Origin: Acidobacteriota bacterium
GTDB lineage: Bacteria > Acidobacteriota > Terriglobia > Acidiferrales > UBA7541
Assembly (NCBI GenBank): GCA_003165465.1
Contig: PLUM01000067.1
Span: 11,910-59,993, forward strand
Length of the DNA: 48,084 nt
Reading direction: 5' to 3'
The translations under genes and the position numbers were made by a program. Shown piece by piece: positions 30,347-37,242 of this stretch. The stretch's first letter is position 1; each line of letters begins with the position of its first letter. The notes beneath the pieces were generated by a model. That model saw nothing but the letters and a program-made list of their open reading frames with translations, did no database searches and was not told the origin of the DNA.

Positions 30347-32154
30347 GCGTTGCCAACGCGCGCCGCAAACGCCTGGCTGGATATGGACTCTGGAGAGGAG
30401 AAAGCAACGTGCAATTCGCCACCGCGCCCCGCCGAAAATTCGTACCGCTCCGACACCAATTTGGCGATCGACTCGGTGAGGCCGTGGAGATGGCCGAGGC
30501 GAAAGCGCTGCTCGACTTTGCGAATCTCCGAGGCAAGCGCGTGGTCGTGGAATACGTCGGCAATCCATCGCGAGAAATCTTCCCGGTGCGCATGTCCCAC
30601 AAGTACGCTGGGCGATGCAAGCTGCAATAGCGCCAGAAATTCCTTGAGGGTTCGCGCCGGACCGGCCAACGTGCCACCGCCATCCGTGAACCAAAATCCC
30701 TGCTCGGCGAGGAGTTGCACATCGAGATATTTTGCTTTGTGGCGGACGTGCGAGGTCAAGCGCGGGAATAATTTGAATGTCAGGCATTGCAGGCCGGTTT
30801 CCTGCAAGCCCGGCAGGAGGATGGCTTCTTCGATGCCCAGAGACGAGAGAGTGGCCACGGGAATGGAACAGCCGCCCTTCGCTTGCAGTATTTGCATCAA
30901 GGTGTGAATTTCGCGCGGGTCGGTCGTGCGTTTCACGATGATGCATTCCATTGCATTGCGAAGATGCGCGTCCAGGTCGGCCAGCCGGTAGGTGACGAGC
31001 GTGTATGCGCCCAGCGTGAGGTCCAGCAATTCGCCGACATTCGGGTCGTGCAGGAAATAGTGCGCTTCGTCGATCACGATGCGATGTGGCAGGCCGGTGG
31101 TCCTGCGAATCGCCGCCAGCATGGGCAGAAGCGATTTCATGTAATTGATCTTGTCCTGATAGGGCGCGTGCGATAGATCGATCACCACGCTCATATCGGG
31201 ATGGTGGAGCACGCGAGCGAGATCGGGCAATTCCGGCGGCGGGTCTTCTCCCCCAAACACAACCACTCCCGGCAATGTTTCGAGCGTGCGATAGTCGCCT
31301 TCGGGATCGATCACGCAGACCGAATAACCCTGCAGAATCAATTGTTCGCACATCAGTCCTGTGACCCACGATTTTCCGGAGCGGGGATCGCCCGCGATGA
31401 GCGAGTTGAGTCCGCGAGTGGCAATCGTCAGCTCGCGGCCGTCTTCCGCGGTTCCGAGCGACAGCCGGTGCTGCCCGATCTTTTCCGGAGGCAGCCGCAA
31501 ATCGCTTGCGACCTGGCGGATATAGGCAGCCACCGCGGTTGGCCCTTCGCCCGGCAGGACTTCGTCGGCGGCTTCCTGAAGCAGGCGGCTGCCCCAGGCG
31601 ACGGCCACGCCCAGCTCGCACGCCGCCAGCAGATCGTGATCATTCTCCGCGTCTCCGATCGCGATGGCGTTGTGAACCGACAGGCGCAGCGTCGCGAGCG
31701 CCTCGCGCAGGCCGGCGCCTTTGCTGACGGCCTGCGGAAGCACCATCAGCCGTCCGCGGTTGAACAGTTGCACGAGAGGCAATTCCAAATCGCGAATGAT
31801 GGCCAGCGCTTGAGGGGCTGCGGACGCATCCAATTCCACGACGCATTGTCCCGCCTTGAATTCAAGGCCGCGCCGGCTGAGTTCCTGAAGAAACTGAATC
31901 GAAGTGGGAAAGGTGAGATGCCTGGAATAGCCATTCGCGAACCACAGAACCGCGCCATTTTCCGCGACCACCGCATCCACGAAATGAAGATCGCCCGCGA
32001 CGCGTTCAAGTTCCGAAAGAATGCGGCCCGTCACAATCACCACGGCGATGCCGTGCGCGCGAACTTCGGCGATGGCGGAACGCACATCGGGATCGAGAAC
32101 TCCGTCGCACGCGATGGTCCCGTCATAATCCAACGCCAGGACTCCAAATTTCAT
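30343..32154 (-). CDS. Fusion of a HAD-IIB (Cof-type) phosphatase and a HerA/FtsK-like P-loop ATPase
   Basis: A 603-residue two-part protein. Residues 1-215 are a Cof-type HAD hydrolase: the nucleophile motif LDYDGT (8-13), 'VIVTGR' (39-44), and 'IAIGDAENDHDLL' (165-176), with all catalytic aspartates present. Residues 245-420 are an AAA-like ATPase of the HerA/VirB4 type: Walker A 'GDPRSGKSW' (255-263), 'VCVIDPEGDY' (279-288), and Walker B 'RIVIDEAHYFL' (358-368). The C-terminal ~180 residues are alpha-helical and unfamiliar. ATG 32154 starts exactly at the HAD domain; the frame extends upstream but without motifs. A phosphatase joined to a motor ATPase has no known reaction I can name. It is divergent from the hibernation factor gene, sharing a Crp/Fnr-type site. 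Confidence 0.8.
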   Translation of the reverse strand: MKFGVLALDYDGTIACDGVLDPDVRSAIAEVRAHGIAVVIVTGRILSELERVAGDLHFVDAVVAENGAVLWFANGYSRHLTFPTSIQFLQELSRRGLEFKAGQCVVELDASAAPQALAIIRDLELPLVQLFNRGRLMVLPQAVSKGAGLREALATLRLSVHNAIAIGDAENDHDLLAACELGVAVAWGSRLLQEAADEVLPGEGPTAVAAYIRQVASDLRLPPEKIGQHRLSLGTAEDGRELTIATRGLNSLIAGDPRSGKSWVTGLMCEQLILQGYSVCVIDPEGDYRTLETLPGVVVFGGEDPPPELPDLARVLHHPDMSVVIDLSHAPYQDKINYMKSLLPMLAAIRRTTGLPHRIVIDEAHYFLHDPNVGELLDLTLGAYTLVTYRLADLDAHLRNAMECIIVKRTTDPREIHTLMQILQAKGGCSIPVATLSSLGIEEAILLPGLQETGLQCLTFKLFPRLTSHVRHKAKYLDVQLLAEQGFWFTDGGGTLAGPARTLKEFLALLQLASPSVLVGHAHREDFSRWIADVFHDHALASEIRKVEQRFRLGHLHGLTESIAKLVSERYEFSAGRGGELHVAFSSPESISSQAFAARVGNA

Positions 32155-32257
32155 CGTACTCACCCATTGCGAGGCATCTTTGTAGCGAGAAACCGACTCC
32201 AATTCTACTGTGAACCGTATTTGCGTGGAATCACAGTGCGAGCAGTCACTTCCGAAA

Positions 32258-32271
32258 GTGATTGCGATCAC
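32258..32271. promoter_or_regulatory. Candidate Crp/Fnr-family binding site between the HAD-HerA and hpf genes
   Basis: GTGATTGCGATCAC, perfect GTGAT/ATCAC arms, 96 bp before the hpf start and 104 bp before the divergent HAD-HerA start. As in the 26453 site it is followed by ATCT. A further half-site, AATCACAGTG, lies about 28 bp to the left. Confidence 0.55.
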
Positions 32272-32367
32272 ATCTAAAAATGGATTTTCAGCCAGAATGA
32301 AATCGCTGTAAGGGTTGGAAGAAGCACCATCGGAGCTTGTGGAAACAGAGGGCCCCAGGGGGAAGAC

Positions 32368-32784
32368 ATGACGCTTCCGCTGCAAATCACGTTTCGCAAT
32401 ATGAAACATTCCGCAAAGGTGGAGGAGTGGATTCGTTCAGAAGTCGGGAAACTCGAAACGTTTTATCACCGCATCATTGGTTGCCGGGTGGCAGTTGAGG
32501 TTCCGCACCGCCACCACAAGAAGGGAAAGCCGCTACATATCCGGATTGATCTGACTTTGCCCGGAAAGGAAATTGTCGTCAAGCGCGAGCCTGTTGTGAT
32601 TCACCGAAGCCCGGTGAATGGAGAAGCGGCTGCTTTGAGTCCCGTGCTGGCAAAAGTGCCGCATCCCGATCTTCAGTTGGTGATTCATGACGCGTTCAAG
32701 GCCGCAGGCCGCCGCGTCCAGGATTTTGCGCGCCGCCAGCGAGGCAAGGTGAAAAAGCACCAGGCAGCTTTGGCAAGATTGTAG
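32368..32784 (+). CDS. hpf: Ribosome hibernation promoting factor / sigma54 modulation family protein (HPF/RaiA-like)
   Basis: A 138-residue HPF/YfiA-fold protein. It starts 'LPLQITFRNMKHSAKVEEWIRSEVGKLETFYHRIIGCRVAVEVPHRHHKKGKPLHIRIDLTLPGKEIVVKRE', the beta-alpha-beta pattern of ribosome-binding hibernation factors, and continues 'DLQLVIHDAFKAAGRRVQDFARRQRGKVKKH'. Such proteins bind the 30S subunit in the A and P sites and silence ribosomes in stationary phase or anoxia. It lacks the C-terminal dimerisation domain of long HPF. GGGGGAAG precedes the ATG. A Crp/Fnr-type site lies 96 bp upstream, and a strong hairpin follows the stop. Confidence 0.88.
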   Translation: MTLPLQITFRNMKHSAKVEEWIRSEVGKLETFYHRIIGCRVAVEVPHRHHKKGKPLHIRIDLTLPGKEIVVKREPVVIHRSPVNGEAAALSPVLAKVPHPDLQLVIHDAFKAAGRRVQDFARRQRGKVKKHQAALARL

Positions 32785-32798
32785 GCGCAAGGGAAAGG

Positions 32799-32840
32799 CC
32801 GTGCCGGAGTGGGTTCGGCTGAGAATCCACTCCGGCACGG
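32799..32840. terminator. Bidirectional hairpin terminator between convergent hpf and crp/fnr genes
   Basis: A perfect 14-bp stem (CCGTGCCGGAGTGG and its complement) closes a 14-nt loop. It lies 15 bp after the hpf stop and 27 bp before the end of the regulator gene. There is no long T tract on either side. Confidence 0.7.
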
Positions 32841-32867
32841 ATGAAGCTGAAGTTGAAGTGTTCGTTT

Positions 32868-33584
32868 CTATGCGCCGGCAAAACTTTCGAGCGCGGCGCG
32901 ATTGGGGATCATGATGGTCGATCCGTGCATGGCGACCAGATTCCGCAGCTTGAAATCGCTCAACGTGCGCGTGACCGTCTCGCGAGTGGTGCCAATCAAT
33001 TCGGCGATTTCCTCGTGCGTCAAAGGCAGGGTGATCCGTGCGCCATCCTTTGTCTGGTGTATATCCTCGGACCAGGAGAGCAACATCCGCGCGAGCCGTT
33101 CCTGGGCCGATGCCGAGAGCCCGACCGTGCGTAATTGTTCACATGCTCCCTGATATTGAGAACTCATCTGCTTCACCGCATGCTGCGAAGCGTCGGGATG
33201 ATTTGCAAGGAATCGCAGGAAATCTTCCCGGCGGACAAACGCAACCTGGCAGGGATGGATCGTCTCGGCCGTCACTTCATAGGGCAGTCCCGGCATGGCG
33301 GCCATCAGCCCGAGCAGTTCGCCGGGCCGGGCAATTCGCAGGATCAGGGTCTTGCCTTCGGGTGAACTCATCGAGAGCTTGACCTCGCCCTCGCACAGTA
33401 GATATACGCCTCTCGCTTCCTGTTTCTCGACAAATAATAGAGCGCCTTTCGGATAGGTGGCCGTCGATTTGATCGCGTCAAAATCTTTTATCGTAGCGGG
33501 TTGCAACTGGCAGAAGAATCCCGCGCTTTGCAGCTTGCAATTCTTGCAGCCATCGTTCAGTTCCAGCCCGTATGGACCTTTCAT
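32868..33584 (-). CDS. Crp/Fnr-family transcriptional regulator with FNR-like cysteines
   Basis: A 238-residue regulator: a cyclic-nucleotide-binding-type beta roll (about 30-135), a dimerisation helix, and a winged helix at about 185-235. Cysteines at 13, 16 and 25 plus Cys112 resemble the four [4Fe-4S] ligands of FNR, although the C-x2-C-x8-C spacing differs from E. coli FNR. The cAMP-contacting Arg-Ser/Thr of CRP is absent ('GLPYEVTAET' instead). The recognition helix 'TTRETVTRTL' keeps Arg201, Glu202 and Arg206 like CRP, predicting GTGA half-sites; sites of that type occur at several promoters in this window. AGGAGG precedes the ATG, which overlaps the STAS stop (ATGA), so both are made together. 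Oxygen or NO sensing is plausible. Confidence 0.9.
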   Translation of the reverse strand: MKGPYGLELNDGCKNCKLQSAGFFCQLQPATIKDFDAIKSTATYPKGALLFVEKQEARGVYLLCEGEVKLSMSSPEGKTLILRIARPGELLGLMAAMPGLPYEVTAETIHPCQVAFVRREDFLRFLANHPDASQHAVKQMSSQYQGACEQLRTVGLSASAQERLARMLLSWSEDIHQTKDGARITLPLTHEEIAELIGTTRETVTRTLSDFKLRNLVAMHGSTIMIPNRAALESFAGA

Positions 33585-33901
33585 GATTGCCTCCTCGAAT
33601 TAGTATCTGGATCGGATAATGGTCGAGCGCCTTGCTGGGCCTCCTCCGCGAAATATTTCGTGAGTGGCGTGTCGCCAACGAATTCGGCCGCGGTTTTGGC
33701 GTGAATTTCAGCCAGAAGATTTCGGCCGGTCTCGTCGATATGCGTCACGCCGCGAAGATCCACCAGCAGCTTTTTTTGCCCCAGCGAAGGCGCCAGGTCT
33801 TTCCATGCCCGGTGCAGCTCGGGAACCTGGAGACCCTCAATCTTGCCTTCGATCTTGAGCGTCACGTCTTTACCTTCGCCCTGATGAATCGTCACTCTCA
33901 A
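33581..33901 (-). CDS. STAS-domain protein (anti-sigma-factor-antagonist-like)
   Basis: A 106-residue protein with the STAS core: 'VTLKIEGKIEGLQVPELHRAWKDLAPSLGQKKLLVDLRGVTHIDETGRNLLAEIHAKTAAEF'. In anti-anti-sigma factors the middle motif reads D-S-S/x-G with a phosphorylated Ser; here it is D-E-T-G, so a Glu replaces the Ser and classical phospho-switching is doubtful. The TTG start at 33901 is chosen because GGA lies 7 bp upstream and the domain starts right there; a longer frame to 34060 has no support. Its stop overlaps the Crp/Fnr start, a translationally coupled pair. A role as a partner or modulator of that regulator is possible but unproven. Confidence 0.75.
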   Translation of the reverse strand: MRVTIHQGEGKDVTLKIEGKIEGLQVPELHRAWKDLAPSLGQKKLLVDLRGVTHIDETGRNLLAEIHAKTAAEFVGDTPLTKYFAEEAQQGARPLSDPDTNSRRQS

Positions 33902-34060
33902 TGTATTTCCAACCCACTCGTCGATAAACCTTGAAACGCTATATAGATATAGGCATTCCAGCGGCCAAATGGCGTTTGCGGGGCGGATTTTTGGTATCTC
34001 TAATGAGGGAAATAACTTAACGGGGAGGGTTGGTTTCTGTGCGCCAGCGCACAGGCGCAA

Positions 34061-34074
34061 GTGACGAAGATCAC
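34061..34074. promoter_or_regulatory. Possible Crp/Fnr-family site upstream of the STAS-Crp/Fnr pair
   Basis: GTGACGAAGATCAC: both GTGA/TCAC half-sites are intact, with one mismatch to the stronger GTGAT-N4-ATCAC pattern. It lies about 160 bp before the STAS start, just after the end of the sigma54 activator gene. Autoregulation is a possibility; the distance is large. Confidence 0.35.
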
Positions 34075-34097
34075 CGGCGAATAATCGTCAGTAGTGA

Positions 34098-35894
34098 CTA
34101 AATGTAGTCTTTCCGCTCGATTCCCAGCTTCTTCATTTTGGAATTTAGCGTCGTACGGATCAGTCCGAGGCGCTTAGCGGCACCGTGAGGCCCTCCGATT
34201 TTTCCCCTGCTCTCGCGCAGAACCCGAAGGATATGTTCCCGCTCCGTCGCTTCCAGCGAAGAATCCTGTACGGGGATGGTATTTTCCGGTGTTTCAAGCT
34301 CGCTGAGCGGTGCGCGCAGGACCGGACCGCTTGTGAGAATAACGGCCCTCTCGATGAAGTTCTCCAACTCCCGGATATTTCCCGGCCAGTCCCAGCGCGT
34401 GAGCGCGCGCATCGTTGCTTCGGGAATCGTTTCAATTTTTTTGTACAACTTGCGCGCGTGGCGATCGACGAAGTAGCGAGCCAATAGGGAGATGTCCTCG
34501 CGGCGTTCGCGCAGGGGAGGCAGAAGGACCGGAAAGACCCTCAAACGGTAATAGAGGTCGCTTCGAAACTGCCCCTCGGCCACCATTTTTGCGAGGTCGC
34601 GGTTGGTTGCGGCCACGAGGCGCACATTCACCGGAATCGGTTTGTTGCTCCCCAGCCGCTCGAATTCCTTTTCCTGCAGGGCGCGAAGAATCTTGGGCTG
34701 AAGCTCGAGGGGAAGATCGCCAATTTCGTCGAGGAAGAGCGTGCCTTCGTGCGCCAATTCGAGGCGGCCGATCTTGCGGCCGATGGCTCCGGTATAGGCG
34801 CCCTTCTCATGGCCGAAGAGTTCGCTTTCGAGCAGGCCTGAGGGAATCGCCGAGCAGTTCAACCTCACCATGACGTGCTCGCTTCGCGGGCTGAGTTGAT
34901 GAATGGCGCGTGCGATCGCTTCCTTGCCCGTTCCCGTTTCGCCCAGAATCAATACCGTAACGTCGGTCGCCGCGACGGTTTCCACATGTTTCAGGACACG
35001 TTTCAGGGCGACGCTTTCGCCAACGATTTCCTCGAATCTGGACTCGGTGTTCAGTTCCTCTTCCAAATAGTGTTTCTGCAGATCGCTTCGCCGCAGGGCC
35101 TCCTCGGCCTCTCTCTTTTCCGTGAGATCGCGTATCACGCTCAGGACGACGCGTCCTTCCGATGTTTCCACCGGCCCCAGCATGATGTCGACGGGGAATT
35201 CGCTTCCATCCTTTCGTCTGCCAAACAGTTCCAGACCCGCGCCCATGGGCCGGACTCGGCTTGAGGACACATACTCCTTGCGGCGATCGGGATGCGCATG
35301 GCGAAACCGTTCCGGGACGAGGCAGTCGACGGACTGGCCAAGCAATTCGCCTGGTTGGTAGCCGAACATGCTTTCCACCCTGGCATTGACCTCGGTGATG
35401 CGTCCATCGCGGTCGCTGGCAATGATCGCATCGGGTGAAAATTCGAAGAGGGCGCGGAATTGCCGTTCGCTGCGGCGAAGGGATTCCTCGGTTTTCTTCC
35501 GGTCGGAAATATCGCGAATGATGCCGATCGTGGCGCGGCCTTCCGCTGTCTCCACCGGACTCAGCATGATGTCGACAGGGAACTCGCTGCTGTCCTTGCG
35601 ACGGCCAAAGAGTTCCAAGCCCGTGCCCATCGGGCGAACGCTGGGGTGGCTGTTGTAGGCATCGCGATGGCTTGGATGCACCGGACGAAACCGTTCGGGC
35701 AGAAGGATTTCCACGGGTTGGCCGACCAGTTCCTGGCGGGTGTATCCAAAGAGCTTTTCCAGTTGCGGGTTGATTAAAGCGATTCGGCCATCTTCATTCG
35801 TTACAACGATGGCGTCAGGCGAGGCTTCGAATAGCTTTTCGAAAAGGGTCCAAGGATCGGGAGATTTCGATGCGCTAAGGGACGGCCCGCTCAT
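34098..35894 (-). CDS. PAS-PAS sigma54-dependent transcriptional activator (NtrC-type, no receiver domain)
   Basis: A 598-residue enhancer-binding protein. Two PAS domains (about 15-135 and 142-262) sense a ligand or redox state. The AAA+ domain (about 283-515) has Walker A 'GETGTGKE' (318-325), the sigma54-contacting GAYTGA loop (365-370), Walker B 'GTLFLDEIGD' and an Arg-finger region. A Fis-type helix-turn-helix closes the protein ('GGPHGAAKRLGLIRTTLNSKMKKLGI'). The two PAS domains are near copies: 'GLELFGRRKD-SEFPVDIML' occurs in both, pointing to a recent duplication. With no receiver domain, control must come through the PAS signals. No convincing -24/-12 promoter was found nearby, so its targets are unknown. 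It is divergent from hsp20. Confidence 0.93.
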   Translation of the reverse strand: MSGPSLSASKSPDPWTLFEKLFEASPDAIVVTNEDGRIALINPQLEKLFGYTRQELVGQPVEILLPERFRPVHPSHRDAYNSHPSVRPMGTGLELFGRRKDSSEFPVDIMLSPVETAEGRATIGIIRDISDRKKTEESLRRSERQFRALFEFSPDAIIASDRDGRITEVNARVESMFGYQPGELLGQSVDCLVPERFRHAHPDRRKEYVSSSRVRPMGAGLELFGRRKDGSEFPVDIMLGPVETSEGRVVLSVIRDLTEKREAEEALRRSDLQKHYLEEELNTESRFEEIVGESVALKRVLKHVETVAATDVTVLILGETGTGKEAIARAIHQLSPRSEHVMVRLNCSAIPSGLLESELFGHEKGAYTGAIGRKIGRLELAHEGTLFLDEIGDLPLELQPKILRALQEKEFERLGSNKPIPVNVRLVAATNRDLAKMVAEGQFRSDLYYRLRVFPVLLPPLRERREDISLLARYFVDRHARKLYKKIETIPEATMRALTRWDWPGNIRELENFIERAVILTSGPVLRAPLSELETPENTIPVQDSSLEATEREHILRVLRESRGKIGGPHGAAKRLGLIRTTLNSKMKKLGIERKDYI

Positions 35895-36045
35895 GGTTTA
35901 CCGACTCCAATGTCCAGTCGATCGATTCCGGTCCTTCACCCAAAAGTCCGGAAAATTATATGTAATCTACAGGCGTTCGAAACGCGGGCGCGGCCTTCCG
36001 TGAACCGCGGCCGTTCCCGCCCGATTCTAGCAAATTATTCAATCA

Positions 36046-36081
36046 GTGACCTGAATTACATTCAACCGTGATCTAAAGCAC
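36046..36081. promoter_or_regulatory. Two imperfect Crp/Fnr-type sites upstream of hsp20
   Basis: GTGACCTGAATTAC (36046-36059) and GTGATCTAAAGCAC (36068-36081) are each one base off GTGA-N6-TCAC. Their centres are 22 bp apart, two helical turns, in the 328-bp divergent region between the sigma54 activator and hsp20. The rest of that gap shows only A/T-rich DNA near 35953-35970. Confidence 0.4.
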
Positions 36082-36222
36082 GGAGATTCGGCACATGGCG
36101 GAATAAACTAACGCTGGCTGCCTTCGCCCGGAACGAACGGCGCACTTCATGGCCAAGGAAGAGATTCGCTTTCCCCGAGCCAGCGCAGCCAACCTCGCAA
36201 GAGAAGTGGAAGGAGAATGAAG

Positions 36223-36753
36223 ATGACCGCTCAAACCGCTACGGCAATGCAACCTGTCAAAACGTCGGCAGTAGCCAAACCGACTGAGACTCAAGATCTT
36301 TTCGAACGGATGCAACAAACCTATGGCTCGATCGCGCAACGCGCTTTTGAGATCTTCGACAATAACGGGAGGTGGTTCGGCAGCGATTTGTCGGACTGGC
36401 TCCAGGCCGAATCCGAAATTCTTCATCCGGTACATCTGGAAATCGCGGAGACGGACGATGCCCTGACCGTGCAGGCGGAAGTGCCCGGATTCACGGCCAA
36501 GGAACTCGATATTCGCGTGGAAGCCAACCGGCTTACCATTTCCGGAAAACACGAATCCAAGGAAGAGGGCAAGAAAGGCAAGACGATCTACTCGGAGCGG
36601 TGCGCGAAGGAGATCCTGCGGTCCGTTTACTTGCCGTACGATGTCGATAGTTCGAAAGTGGAGGCGACGTTGAAGGACGGCGTTCTCAAAATCGATCTTC
36701 CCAAGGCTCCCCATGCGAAAAGCATTCATATCGAGCCAAAGGCCGCCAGCTAG
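36223..36753 (+). CDS. Small heat-shock protein, Hsp20/alpha-crystallin family
   Basis: A 176-residue ATP-independent chaperone that holds unfolding proteins. A variable N-terminal arm (1-70, with 'ETQDLFERMQQTYGSIAQRAFEIF') precedes the alpha-crystallin domain: 'HLEIAETDDALTVQAEVPGFTAKELDIRVEANRLTISGKHE', 'YSERCAKEILRSVYLPYDVDSSKVEATLKDGVLKIDLPKA'. The last of these holds the conserved G-V-L-x-I/L motif. ATG 36223 is preferred over 36217 because AGGAG (36211-36215) is then 7 bp away. Two imperfect Crp/Fnr-type sites lie 140-175 bp upstream. A GC-rich stem-loop follows the stop. Confidence 0.93.
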   Translation: MTAQTATAMQPVKTSAVAKPTETQDLFERMQQTYGSIAQRAFEIFDNNGRWFGSDLSDWLQAESEILHPVHLEIAETDDALTVQAEVPGFTAKELDIRVEANRLTISGKHESKEEGKKGKTIYSERCAKEILRSVYLPYDVDSSKVEATLKDGVLKIDLPKAPHAKSIHIEPKAAS

Positions 36754-36762
36754 CAAATAAGT

Positions 36763-36792
36763 GGGCGGGCAACGTTTTGCATGGGCCCGCCC
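36763..36792 (+). terminator. GC-rich stem-loop after hsp20
   Basis: GGGCGGGC pairs with GCCCGCCC around a 13-nt loop, 10 bp after the hsp20 stop. No T tract follows, so it may be a stabilising or pausing hairpin rather than a complete intrinsic terminator. Confidence 0.5.
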
Positions 36793-36851
36793 TCCAACCT
36801 TGAGTGGGGGACTTCCGTCGCACGGCCGAAGGGGGCGGAATCATAACGAAA

Positions 36852-37106
36852 ATGATAACGAAATGCTGCAATCCTGAGTGTGAAGAGCCGTTTGATTATC
36901 GCGAAGGCCGGTTGATCCGGTTTTCGCGCGCGATGTCCGGTGGTGAGCACGCTGAAAACCGGCAATGGATCGAGCATTTTTGGCTCTGCGGAAAATGTTC
37001 GGGGATCTATGTGTTTGAATGCAATTCGGGAATAAGCGTAAACATAAAACCGCGTGACCGGGAACTATCCCAGGACGATATTCCTCATTTCGTTTCCGCT
37101 GATTGA
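36852..37106 (+). CDS. Small cysteine-rich (zinc-ribbon-like) protein of unknown function
   Basis: An 84-residue protein with two cysteine pairs suited to one zinc ion: 'MITKCCNPECEEPFDYREGRL' (Cys5/6, Cys10) and 'FWLCGKCSGIYVFE' (Cys46, Cys49). The pattern 'CNPEC..PFDYREGRL' resembles small zinc-ribbon proteins often seen in acidobacterial genomes, but no function is known to me. ATG 36852 opens directly at the first cysteine motif; an upstream start at 36804 is less likely. A clear ribosome-binding site is missing. It lies between hsp20 and the TonB receptor gene. Confidence 0.7.
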   Translation: MITKCCNPECEEPFDYREGRLIRFSRAMSGGEHAENRQWIEHFWLCGKCSGIYVFECNSGISVNIKPRDRELSQDDIPHFVSAD

Positions 37107-37109
37107 TCG

Positions 37110-37162
37110 TTTCGCGAAAAGCAGGAGATGTCCATCTGCTTGAATCTCGTAATTTCGCGAAA
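37110..37162. promoter_or_regulatory. Pair of identical TTTCGCGAAA palindromes upstream of the TonB-dependent receptor gene
   Basis: The perfect 10-bp palindrome TTTCGCGAAA occurs at 37110-37119 and 37153-37162, 43 bp apart (about four helical turns). Between them is a weaker inverted repeat, AGCAGGAGATG / CATCTGCT. This looks like a looping operator pair for the gene starting at 37243; no regulator is identified. Confidence 0.45.
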
Positions 37163-37242
37163 CTGATGATAAGTTGAAGCGGTCCAAAGCATGAAGGGCA
37201 CGGGAGCGGAAGTGTAGCCCCGCCAATTGAGGGGTGTGCAGG

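Noticed and set aside
32868..33584. A cAMP-responsive CRP.
   Set aside because: The recognition helix is CRP-like, but the Arg-Ser/Thr that binds the cAMP phosphate is missing, and FNR-like N-terminal cysteines are present.
35895..36222. A sigma54 (-24/-12) promoter for hsp20 controlled by the divergent activator.
   Set aside because: I looked for TGGCAC-N5-TTGC in this gap and in the neighbouring gaps and found no acceptable match.
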